A stretch of DNA of 64,000 bases, taken from Calamus simplicifolius (lineage: Eukaryota > Streptophyta > Magnoliopsida > Arecales > Arecaceae). The notes under the pieces are model-generated. The model saw nothing but the letters and a program-made list of their open reading frames with translations. It made no database searches and was not told the origin of the DNA. A program made the translations under genes and the position numbers. Of the stretch, positions 46,846 to 56,222 are shown one piece after another. Within the stretch, counting starts at the first letter, position 1; the number at the start of each line of letters is the position of its first letter. The stretch lies in NCBI GenBank assembly GCA_900491605.1, contig UESW01005040.1, forward strand, positions 1 to 64,000. Direction: 5' to 3'.

Positions 46846-46859
46846 GGCAAGGGGGCATC
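46846..46859 (+). other. polypurine tract of Tat-A
   Basis: GGGGCAAGGGGGCATC runs to the 3' LTR start (TAATGTGG, from TGATGTGG). The same GGGGGCATC precedes the Tat-B LTR. Confidence 0.8.
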
Positions 46860-47618
46860 TAATGTGGCTGATCCGATGCCGTTATAGTTAACAGTAAAAA
46901 AAACTGACGGAGCCCCGCCTCGGTCCCACAGGGCGACCTCGGCCTTCGAGGTCCCTTCGGCCTCCGAGTCCCCTCGCCCTCGGCTTCGGACGTGGCATTT
47001 CCTCGAACTGCCGCCTCGGCCTCAGCATCGGGTTGTCGGCCTCAGCCTCGAGCTTCGGCCTCGGCCTCGAGCGTCGAGCCTGGCAACCTACTACCTCGAG
47101 CTATCTGATACCCATGTGGCTCACCAACCGCCTGCTGCACCCACGTGGCCCACCAACCGTCAGCTACGGCCACGTGCTCCATCACCCGACTAGAACAGTG
47201 CATGGCCACACCTCGTAACGGCGCGCGCCTGACACGATCAGGTCCGCCTGCCACCCGTAGCGCCGCGCTTGGCAGGTGGCAGGCGGAGCAAGACATCTTG
47301 ACATGCCCAGTGTCGATGGTGACCCGTCATCATCAGCCTTGCCTTCCGTCCGTTAACGGGCAACGACACCTCGAAATCAGCAACCTTCTTGAAGCAGGAA
47401 AAGAGACCTTCGGACAAGTATAAAAGCCCGCACTCATGACGATGGAAGGATCCTGAACTTAAGTTCTCTAGCTCTTTCTGCTAGTTTACTCTTATCTGTT
47501 CCCAAGTTGCTAACTTGAGCGTCGGAGGGTCTCCACCGGAGCATCCAATCTCCAGGGACTTCCTTGCCGGAGCACTTCGAGGAGGAGGCTCTTCGTTTCC
47601 CGGCGTTGAAGGAGAGTG
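46860..47618 (+). repeat. 3' LTR of Tat-A
   Basis: Colinear with 35541-36283. TATA at 47419-47426. The end is either 47618 (...GAGAGTG, giving a GGTAG target duplication) or 47628 (...GCAACA, matching the 5' LTR end better). Confidence 0.85.
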
Positions 47619-47789
47619 GGTAGCAACATGGAACATAGAAACACTAACAGGTAAAATTATGAAGATAGTGGACACTATGTTTAGGAGATAAGTAAATATA
47701 ATATGCTTACAAAAAATTAAATAGATAAGTGAAAGATACAAAGAAATAGAGAATACATAATATAAATTATATAATATTAAAATTTAATA

Positions 47790-49740
47790 TGACTTATAAT
47801 TTATAATGAAAGTGATTATATTTTTTATAATAATAAAATACTAAATTTAATATTATATCACTTATAATATAATAATATATCATAATTAATATTATGTTAT
47901 AATAAAGTTATTATATTATTTTTGATGATGATAGGGCATAAGTTATTATATTAAATTTAATATTATGAGAGTATGCTTTGGATATGATATAAGGATAAAG
48001 TTGGAATAAAAAATATCAATGAAGAGAATGGATTAGAATCGTGCTTTTTCAATGGTAATGATGAAATATCTTTTTCTTCAAGTTTAAGATTTTTTTAAAT
48101 AAAATTCTAACTTTATTCGAATTTGTATAATTAAAATAGCATTAGAGTAAAAAAAAGGTCAAAGAATATAAAGATCGGTTAAAATTCTTATGTTGTTCAT
48201 CAGTTTATAAAATATAAGAAAAAAATAATTAAATAAAAAGAAGTAAAGTAAATATTGACAACCAGCAGATTTGATGGTTTAAAAGTTGTTATGCTGTGAA
48301 ATTTAGAAGGGTGTTGGAACTGCTCTTGGCCTCTTTTCTTCTCCACTTTGTACCCTCTAATCGATTATTTCAGCACCACTGTTTTGTTTTATTTTTTTTT
48401 TTATTTCTCTTCTCTTTGTAGGCTGCCTCTCAAATTGTGCTAGCGAAAGGAATAAAACCTGCTAAAAGCATGGATTCATTGACCAGCGGAAGAAACGCTT
48501 TGGTGTAAGCTGATGGAAGACACGGATAAAATTTAAATGTTTTAAGATTAGTAAATTAAAATTAAAATATAAAATATAATTTTAAAAAAATAAAAATATA
48601 AATAAGAAATATAAAGATTGTAAGCTAAAAAGATATCAAAGAGTAAAAAATTTAGATATTTGAAATCAATTATTCAGCAAAAAAAAGTAAAATAAGTGAA
48701 GATATGAATCATAAGTTAAAGTAGGATGAATTAAGTGAAGGAGTGCTTCGAAAGTATTATATGATTGGTACATCCTATTAAAATTAAAAAAAATATAAAA
48801 TTGCTATTAGGTCAGCTATACTATATGAAACAGTATTGAGCAATATTAAAGCAACATATGGATAAATTAAGTGTAACAAAATTACGTATTTTAAGATGGA
48901 TATATGGTAAAACTTTAAAAATAAAATTAGAATAAAACATAAGAGAAATGATAGGAGTGGCCTTAATTGAAGATAAATGAGAGAAAATTGATTATGATAA
49001 TTTGGATATATACAACCTAAACCCTTAGATGCTTCGGTTAGAAAGAGTGATTTTTTAACAATTCATGATAAGGATAGAGGTAAAGATAGACCTAAACTAT
49101 GAGTAAAAATAATTAAAAAATATATAATTATTTATAATTTAAATATCGATTTGGTTTTGAATATAGCAAAGTGAAGAAGGTAGATTTATGTAGTTAATCC
49201 ATGTAGTTGAAAAAAGGTTTAGATAAGTTGAATTGAGCTGAGTTGAGAATATTGACAACTGTTCAGTGGCGTGTTGATGGATAGATACGTCATAACTAAC
49301 AAAAGCACTTAATGATGTGTTGTACCAAAGAACAAATCATTAGCCATCAGGTCTCTTTCATTTCCACTGCCACATGAAATAATCAAAATTACACGGAACC
49401 ACTTCTGTAGCACCTGTTCCTCCACACTCACCCGCTAGGAAAAGTCAAAGCGTATACCAACCACATAGGTTGATCGTTGATGCATACATATGCGAAAGCC
49501 CATTAAATTTTTTTGTCCTGCATTTGTGTCGATATGCATGGGTATTTAATCTGCATAATTAATGCACATTTTATATATTGAAGATGGATGCATAAAGATT
49601 TTTTTAAAGAAGCAGACTAACTTTTTGAAGGATCTTAGAAACTTTTTGATTTTCATCTTCTAAAGAGTAGGGCCCATGGGGGCAAAGAAAAGGGCCAGTG
49701 TTACTACCGGTAAATAGTGATTCAGAGGCATATAGTGAGG
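47790..49740 (+). repeat. duplicated AT-rich segment, copy B (LINE-free paralogue)
   Basis: Colinear with 21960-22618 plus 28623-28830. It reads 'ggctgcctctcaaattgtgct', 'aaaacctgctaaaagcatgg', 'attcattgaccagcgg' without a break where copy A carries the L1 LINE. It contains an RTE LINE remnant absent from copy A. A small ORF (49698-49916) at its right end has no recognisable domain. Confidence 0.8.
48560..49240 (+). mobile_element. RTE-clade LINE 3' remnant, highly decayed
   Basis: Broken translation gives the C-terminal RT signature of plant RTE LINEs: IAIRSAILYE near 48805, KLRILRWIYGKTLK (48880-48925), IREMIGVALIEDK, then FGYIQPKPLDASVRKSD and DRGKDRPKL (49000-49105). The tail runs on as 'agttgaattgagctgagttgag'. 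Many stops; no start, endonuclease or catalytic RT. It is inserted within duplicated segment B. Confidence 0.72.
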
Positions 49741-49984
49741 GGGAGAGAGAAGTCAATCATTCATACAATTTGAATATGGGAAAAGATTTTGTACATCGTC
49801 TTCGGTGCAGCAAATCCTATGTGGACTACATCGTCTCTTTCTGTTGGTCCAAATGCATCCTATATGGATTAACGCGATGGGACAGAATAATAGGGATCAT
49901 GATTATAAATTCGTAAGTGATACGCTAACTCTGATGAGATGGGATGGGATGGCTTGCCTTTCAAAAAAATATTAAAATACCTCA

Positions 49985-50172
49985 GTTGTAAAATTACGAC
50001 ACCGTAATTATAAAATTACAACACCCATTCTGAAAACGTTAAGATAGCTTTACGACATCCCAGCTAAAAAAATTACAACACCCTAGTTGTAAAATTACGA
50101 CATCGTATTTATAAAATTACGACACCCCAGTTGTAAATTTATGGCACCGTAGTTATAAAATTACGACACACA
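49985..50172 (+). repeat. palindromic minisatellite (TTACGACACC type)
   Basis: Four to five alternating units of about 40-45 bases built from AGTTGTAAAATTACGACACC and GTAGTTATAAAATTACGACA. TTGTAAAATTACGACA contains self-complementary TGTAA...TTACG pairing. It ends exactly where the Tat-B antisense ORF sequence begins, so it may mark the truncation junction. Confidence 0.75.
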
Positions 50173-51885
50173 TTCAGTCCGCGCAGCCTCCAAGGCCTCC
50201 TCTGCCCTCTCGGCTCGGGCTCGGGCTTCGGTAGCCTCCCACTAGGCCTGGCAGAGGATGGTCTCTCCTTAATTGATGTCCTCCCTCATGGCCACCAAGG
50301 AGTTCACCGATTGCATAAAAAATGTGTTAGTACAAGGCAGTTGAAACAAAAAAAAGAAGAGGATTTTTGAAGTCCTGGACTTACTCGGATATGAGCCACA
50401 AAGGCCTCCCTGAAGAAGGCCGAGAGGCTTCCAGCTAACGGAGCTCCTCCTAGAACTCAGGGAGGACGATTTGGGTGATGAGTCGCTCCATCCGACGACC
50501 ATGGTTCATCACCGAGGGCCAGGAGGGGACCGCCCCGACCTCGCCTCCCTCTACAGCCTCAGCTGGCTCAGGGGCAGTGGGTGCTGAGCCAGTGACTGGC
50601 GGCACCTCCTCCGCCAGCACCTCGTCGCCATTGGGTGACCCTCGCTCACCCGCCTCGATGTGGAGGAGCCCTCGCCCGAGCCCGGCTCCACCTCCGCCTG
50701 CTTCGGTTCGGCAGCTGGGACGGCAGGCTCTGTTGCTGTTGCAGCCCCCTCAGCCCTCGCTCCCTCCGGGGGTGTCAGCCATGAGGTCAATGGCGGGGCC
50801 GACCGCTGCCTCTATTTCGTGTTCCGAGGGTGGGGGAGACCGTGCCGGGGATCGGCTCGGGGCCTAGGTCTGTTGCCTCCCGCTCAGCCCCTCGGTACCC
50901 TCGAGGGCTCTCTTCCTCTTCATTGTCGCCTTTCTGACGGCATGAACTGCGATCTTCATCACTGCTCAAGTCATCGGCCGAGGTGAGCAAAAAAAAAAAG
51001 AGACAAGAAGAAAGAAAAACAGGCCAAGAATTGGGGGCATGCAGCCGCTCACCGCTGCGGAGGAGACGCCTGTGAGCTGAAGGTTGTCCTCCGAAAGGAG
51101 TTGATTGCAGCAGGGGACCTCGGTTGTCAGAAGCTGCCCAAGTGCCTCCCTATCCCCCGGGGCCACCATCAGATCCTTGTTCGGCCTCGTGTCAGGGTCC
51201 CCCTACCTCGGCCTCACTCCCTCGAGATCGGCAAAGAAGAAGTGGGATTTTCATTCCCTGATAGACGAAGGCAAGCCAAGTTTAAGCGTACGGCCAGGCC
51301 GAGGCTGAAACAACCACCAGTCCGACTGTTGCCGGAGGGTGTAAAAATAGTGGAAGAGAGAAATCCTAGCCTCAATGTCATGGAAATGGCATAGCACTAA
51401 GAAGCCACAGATGATCCAAATGGAATTCGGAACCAATTGGGCGGGCGTCAGGGAATAGTGGTCGAGAATATTGAGGAAGAAAGGATGGTAGGACTGGCGA
51501 AGGCCTATTCTAAGGGAGACCTCGTAGATAGCGATTCTACCATGCCGAAAGGAGACTATCCTATTGTCGGGGGTAGGGAGGAATAATCGAATGCTGCTTG
51601 GAATCTGGTAACGGGCTCTAATGCTGGCCAACTCTTGGCCCATTACCATGGAGGCGATCCCCATTGGGGATTCCACCCTCACCCTCGATGAGGCGTCGGC
51701 GGCCACTGGGCGACTCTTGGCAGGAGCCCGGTCAGCAACTCGCCATTGGGAAAGAGGAACATGATCCTCGAAGGGGGAGAAGGAAGAAGACCAGGATGGT
51801 GCAGGAGATGTAGAGGCTCGAAGCCCGAGAGAGAAATATGATCCCCATGAGAAGCAGAAGAGGACCAAGACAGAGAGGAAGCCAT
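50172..51885 (-). pseudogene. Tat-B antisense extra ORF, 3'-truncated
   Basis: ATG at 51885 (minus; MASSLSWSSSASHGDH). The domain is readable as MGIASMVMGQELASIRARYQ, IAIYEVSLRIGLRQSYHPFF and LTPAQLVPNSIWIICGFLVL (51665-51410), the same gypsy-type transposon domain as Tat-A. Later segments: MLTSADDLSSDED (50990 down), a Pro/Glu-rich linker, then an intron with donor GTAAGT (50384), matching the Tat-A intron position; the acceptor near 50320 has no clear AG. The coiled coil MQSVNSLVAMREDIN follows and is cut at 50172 before the conserved C-terminal block. Confidence 0.7.
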
Positions 51886-52424
51886 TGAAAAATTGGAAAT
51901 GATTGGGGAACTAACCTGGATTAGGAGGGAAAAGCAGCAAGAATAGCTTGGTAGGAAGATGAAGACAGGAACTCGAGGAAGGAGACGCTCTCTTAGGGGG
52001 GCAGAATGCCAGGCTCGAGAGCTTTCCCCCGACTTATCAGTTTCAAATCGTTCCGCCTAACCTAATCTGCCATGTGGACCCCCGCTGTAGGCGGTGTCGC
52101 CTTGGTAGGTGCTCGGCGCATAGGATGCTCCACCTTCGACCAATCGCGAGGCATCGTTGACGTCAGCACATGATGGCAATGATGACGGTTGCTTTTCGTG
52201 GGTCCCGAGAGGACACTCCCATTTTAAGGCGGATTTCCACAGATCTTACAGTTGGTGGGGGCGGCAGCGCTACAGCGCCCAAGTCACCTGCGCTAAAGAA
52301 TCACTGTACCTAGGACATGTGTCCCTCCGCAATTGGCAGCACATTGGGATCAGTCACCTATGAGGTTACACCCCTTTCGCCTAACAGGAGTGGGCCCGCG
52401 TCGTTTTAGGGACAAGGGGGCATC

Positions 52425-53426
52425 TGATGTGGCTGATTAAGCCGCGTTAGGGTTGACAGAGGAAGCAACTGACGGAACCTTCACCTCGGCCTCCGAGGTC
52501 CCCTCGGCCTTGGACCTCAGGTCCCCCTGCCTCCAGTTGTGGGTCTCCTCGGCCTCCAGCTGCGGGTCCCCTCGTCCTCGGACCTCAACTCCCCTCGGCC
52601 TCGAACTTCGTCCCTTCGGCCTCTAGCTGCGGATCCCCTCAGCCTCGGACCTCAAGTCCCCTCAACTTCGGACCTCAAGTCCCCTCGACTTCGGACCTCA
52701 AGTTTCCCTGGCCTCGGACTTCATCCCTTTGGCTTCCAGTTGTGGGCCCCCTCGGCCTTGGACCTCAAGTCCCCTCGGCTTCGGACCTCAAGTTCCCTCG
52801 ACCTCGGACTTCGTTCCTTTGGCCTCCAGCTGCAGGTCCCCTTAGCCTCGGCCCTCAAGTCCCTTCGCCCTCGGACCTCAAGTCTCCTTGGCCTCGGACC
52901 TCAGGTCCCCTCTACCTCGAGCCGCCTGACACTACTACGTGGCCCACCAACCGTCCGCAGCTACCATGTGGCCCATTAACCTTCTGCAACTGCTGCGCAT
53001 GGCCACTATCCGTAACGATGCATGCTTGACACGACTAGGTCCACCTGCCATCTATGGCATCGCGCCTGGCAGGTGGCTGGTGGGGAAAGACACCTCTGAC
53101 ATGCCCAATGTCGATTGCGATATGTCTCTCTCAGCCTGGCCACTTATCTGCTAACGAACAATGACACCTCGGAATTAGTCACCTTCTAAAAGCGGAAAAG
53201 GGGATCTTGTATAAGAACCCACACTCACAGTGAGGAAAGGAATATGAACTCAAGCTCTCTAGCTATTTCTCTGCTAGTTTTCTTCTTCACTGTTCTCGAG
53301 TCGCTTACTTGAATATCGAAGGGTCCTCACCGGTGTAATCGATCTTCGGAAATTTTCTTATAAGAGTTTCTTTAAGGAGGAGGATCTTCGTTTCCGACGT
53401 TAAAGAAATGTGACTTGATGACAACA
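52425..53426 (+). repeat. 3' LTR of Tat-B
   Basis: TGATGTGGCTG...GATGACAACA, about 1.0 kb. U3 is filled with a CT-rich minisatellite (52490-52920; core TCCCCTCGACTTCGGACCTC, 23-base units with variants). It shares CTACCTCGAGCCGCCTGACAC with Tat-A. TATA-like TATAAGAA at 53210-53217. Same R/U5 block as the other Tat LTRs. Confidence 0.82.
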
Positions 53427-54066
53427 AATCCTAACCTACTCTAAGGGCGCACAACATTAAGAAAGGGGGGAAAGACTTGCTGCACCAAACCTCTGGTACA
53501 GCAAGCGTTTCCTAAGAAAGAGCCCATATATGGGCAATACAAGATTACAGCCCAGAACCCGGCCCAACACGAGTCGAAGACGGGATTCCACGTCCTTCTT
53601 CTCCGGATGCTAACCGGCATCGGAGATATGAAGCAGAATTGTTGGAGAGCATCCGAACCCAAGCTTCTCAACGAGACCACCGAAAACACGAACTTCGCGC
53701 TTCTCCAAGCGATGGTAACTTAAGAGCGCGTTGAAGTGGGGGCGGCGGGCAAAGAATGCCGGAGATGTACGTCTCTAAGGCAGCAGAACGTCGGAGAAGT
53801 CAACCTAAAGAGCGGTTGGCCATTTATTAAGCTAACACGATCTGATTGAACGAAGCAGTGGTTGCCCACGGAGGATTCTGGAGGCCGAGAGCTAAGACGG
53901 TGCTCTCACTCTGACCCTTTACCTGAAGCTAAAGGGCAGACAAAAGGAGGAATTTTGTGCGGAAATGGAATTAACACGGATATGAAATCTACCACGGAAG
54001 TGGATGTGCTGGAGATGTTGTCGCGATCCTCAATTTAAAATTTGATCCAAAAATAATTATGATACG
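53427..54066. other. flanking DNA without recognisable genes
   Basis: GC-moderate sequence. One minus ORF (53441-53689) has no domain. It ends in the flank ATACG (54062-54066) of the next element. Confidence 0.45.
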
Positions 54067-56136
54067 TGATGGGGCCAGTTGACCCATGAAAAAAAATTTT
54101 TTTGAACGGTCCCAAAGGCCGACGGCTCCAAGACCGACGGCCCCAAAGGCCAACACCCGACGACCGACGGCCCCAAAGGCCGACACCCCCAAAGACCGAC
54201 GGCTCCATGACCGACGGCCCCAAGACAGTCGGCCCCAAAGGCTGACACCCCAAAGACCGACGCCTCCAAGGCCGGCACCTCGAAGACAGTCGGCCCCAAA
54301 GGCCGACACCTCCAAGATCGGCACCTCCAAGGCCGGCACCTCCAAGACAGTCGGCCCCAAAGGCCGACATTTCCAAGACTGACGGCTTCATGACCAACGG
54401 CCCCAAGACAGTCGGCACCAAAGGCCGACACCCCAAAGAACGACGGCCCCAAAGGTCGACACCCGACGACCGATGGCCCCAAAGGCCGACGGCCCCAAAG
54501 ACTGACGGCTCCATGACCGACGGCCCCAAGACAGTCGGCCCCAAAGGCCGACACCCCCAAAGACCGATGGCCCCAAAGGCCGACACTCGACGACCGACGG
54601 CCCCAAAGGCCGACGGCTCCAAGACCGACGGCCCCAAAGGCCGACACCCCAAAGACCGACGTCCCCAAAGGCCGACACTCGACGACCGACGGCCTCAAAG
54701 GTCGGCACCTCCAAGACAGTCGACCCCAAAGGCCGACACCTCCAAGACCGGCACCTTCAAGGCCGGCACCTCCAAGACAGTCAGCCCCAAAGGCCGGCAC
54801 CTCCAAGATCGGCACCTCCAAGGCCGGCACCTCCAAAACAGTCGGCCCAAAGGCCGACACCTCCAAGACCGGTACCTCCAAGGCCGGCATCTCCAAGCAA
54901 GTCGGCCCCGGCACTTCCCAGGCGGCCCCGGCGTGTCCAAGCTAGGCGGCCCAGCATCTTCTCAGGCAGCCCCGGCACTTCCCAGCCGGCCCCGGCGTGT
55001 CCAAGCTAGGCAGCCCGGCACCTCCCAGTCGGCCCCGGCACTTCCCAGGCGGCCCCGGTACTTCCAAACTAGGCAGCCCCGGCACTTCCCAGCCGGCCTT
55101 GGCGTGTCCAAGCTAGGCAGCCCGGCACCTCCCAGGCAGCCCAACAACTTCCTAGCCGCCCCCTACATCTCCAAGCAGGTCGGCCCCGATACTTCCTCCA
55201 CGTCTCCAGTCCCACCGAGTCAGCCAAGGCCATCCCAGGCCGGCCCGACTCGGCCCCGGCGTCTCCAGTCCCACCGAGTCGGCCAAGGCCATCCCAGGCC
55301 GGCCCGACTCGGCCCCGGCATCCCTAGTCTCGTCGAGTCGGCCAAGGCCATCCCAGGCCGGCCCGACTCGGCCCCGGCATCTCCAGTCCCACCGAGTCGG
55401 CCAAGGCCATCCCCGGCCGGCCCGACTCGGCCCCGGTGTCTCCAGTCCCGCCGAGTCGGCCAAGGCCATCCCCGGCCGGCCCGACTCAGCCCCGACATCT
55501 CCAGTTCCGCCTCCGAGTCTGTCAATTCGGCCCCACCCTGGCACTGCCCTTGCCAGCGGGATTGGCCCCAGCCATCTCGGGTCAACCCAGCTAGGCCCTG
55601 ATAAGACAGGATTCCCCAGTTCCCGCCAGATCAGCCCCAGTGGTTCAAGAAATCGCCTCTCTGATGTGCGTCGCCCGACAGTACCAGACGCGCGCCGCCT
55701 GACAGCGCCGCCCGACAGCGCCGACGCGCGCCGCCCGATAGCCCCGCCGGCTGATGGGACATAGCTCACTAACCAGCCCAGATTCGCGCAAGGACTCAGC
55801 AATCTTCTGACTCACGCAATCCCCCGTGATCATGCCAGGATCAACCCCTATAAAAAGGTCAATCCACTCAGTAAACAGGTATGCGCGATAACCCCCAAAA
55901 TCTTCATCTCAACTCTAAAAGGGATTCCTTCTCTCGGAGATCCCTCGGCTTCCACACAAAACAGGGCCCACTCGAGCCCTTCTTCAGCTGTGACCTCAGT
56001 CACTAACTTGGCCATCGGAGGGTCCCGCAGGAGACCCCCTCCGGTCCCGGGACTTCTTTGCAGGCACCCCGGTGAAGTGAGGATTCGAAAAGCACCTCCA
56101 TTCCCGACGTCCAGGAGAGGTGATTGAGCGTCATCA
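54067..56136 (+). repeat. 5' LTR of the gag-only element (2070 bp)
   Basis: U3 consists almost wholly of three successive minisatellites. Type I, 54110-54890: GACCGACGGCCCCAAAGGCCGAC and related units. Type II, 54900-55160: CCCCGGCACTTCCCAG / GTGTCCAAGCTAGG. Type III, 55202-55510: 59-base units starting at 55202, 55261, 55320, 55379 and 55438. Then TATA (55849-55856) and an R/U5 with 'cactaacttggccatcggagggtcc' as in other Tat LTRs. Confidence 0.9.
55849..55856 (+). promoter_or_regulatory. TATA box of the gag-only element's 5' LTR
   Basis: CCTATAAAAAGG, repeated at 60984-60991 in the 3' LTR. The minisatellites end about 340 bases upstream. Confidence 0.65.
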
Positions 56137-56159
56137 GATTGGCGCGCTAGGAAGGGGGA
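56137..56159 (+). other. primer binding site of the gag-only element
   Basis: GATTGGCGCGCTAGGAAGGG follows the LTR end directly. The TTGGCGC-type site is common in plant gypsy elements; the tRNA is not assigned. Confidence 0.7.
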
Positions 56160-56222
56160 TAAGAAAAAGTAGCGAACGTTCTCCCTGAGCTACACCTCTC
56201 TCCCCCTCTTCTTCCAGAAGCC

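Larger units (their letters stand above)
35541..47618 (+). mobile_element. Tat-A: Ty3/gypsy Tat-lineage retrotransposon, complete with antisense extra ORF, inactivated
   Basis: LTRs of about 0.75 kb start TGATGTGGCTGATCC (35541) and TAATGTGGCTGATCC (46860). In order: gag, protease, RT, RNase H, a second archaeal-type RNase H, integrase, a 51-bp minisatellite, an antisense ORF and a polypurine tract. The second RNase H and an extra antisense ORF are hallmarks of the Tat lineage (reported for Grande and Retand elements). GGTAG occurs at 35536-35540 and 47619-47623 and may be the target duplication; the 3' LTR end is ambiguous within 10 bases. A solo LTR is nested inside. Confidence 0.9.
50172..53426 (+). 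mobile_element. Tat-B: truncated Tat-lineage element (antisense ORF plus 3' LTR)
   Basis: The same 3'-end layout as Tat-A: minus-strand extra ORF, then polypurine tract GGGGGCATC, then LTR beginning TGATGTGGCTGATT (52425). Gag, pol and the 5' LTR are missing. The left edge coincides with the minisatellite at 50172. Flank after the LTR is AATCC (53427-53431). Confidence 0.8.

Noticed and set aside
47619..47633. A firm target duplication for Tat-A
   Set aside because: GGTAG matches on both sides only if the 3' LTR ends ten bases earlier than the 5' LTR predicts, so I keep it as tentative.
54057..55802. Several long overlapping ORFs on both strands of the 5' LTR arrays, with repetitive peptides
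   Set aside because: They arise because GC-rich tandem units lack stop codons in most frames. Units of 61 and 59 bases cycle through all frames, and no start, domain or conservation supports them.
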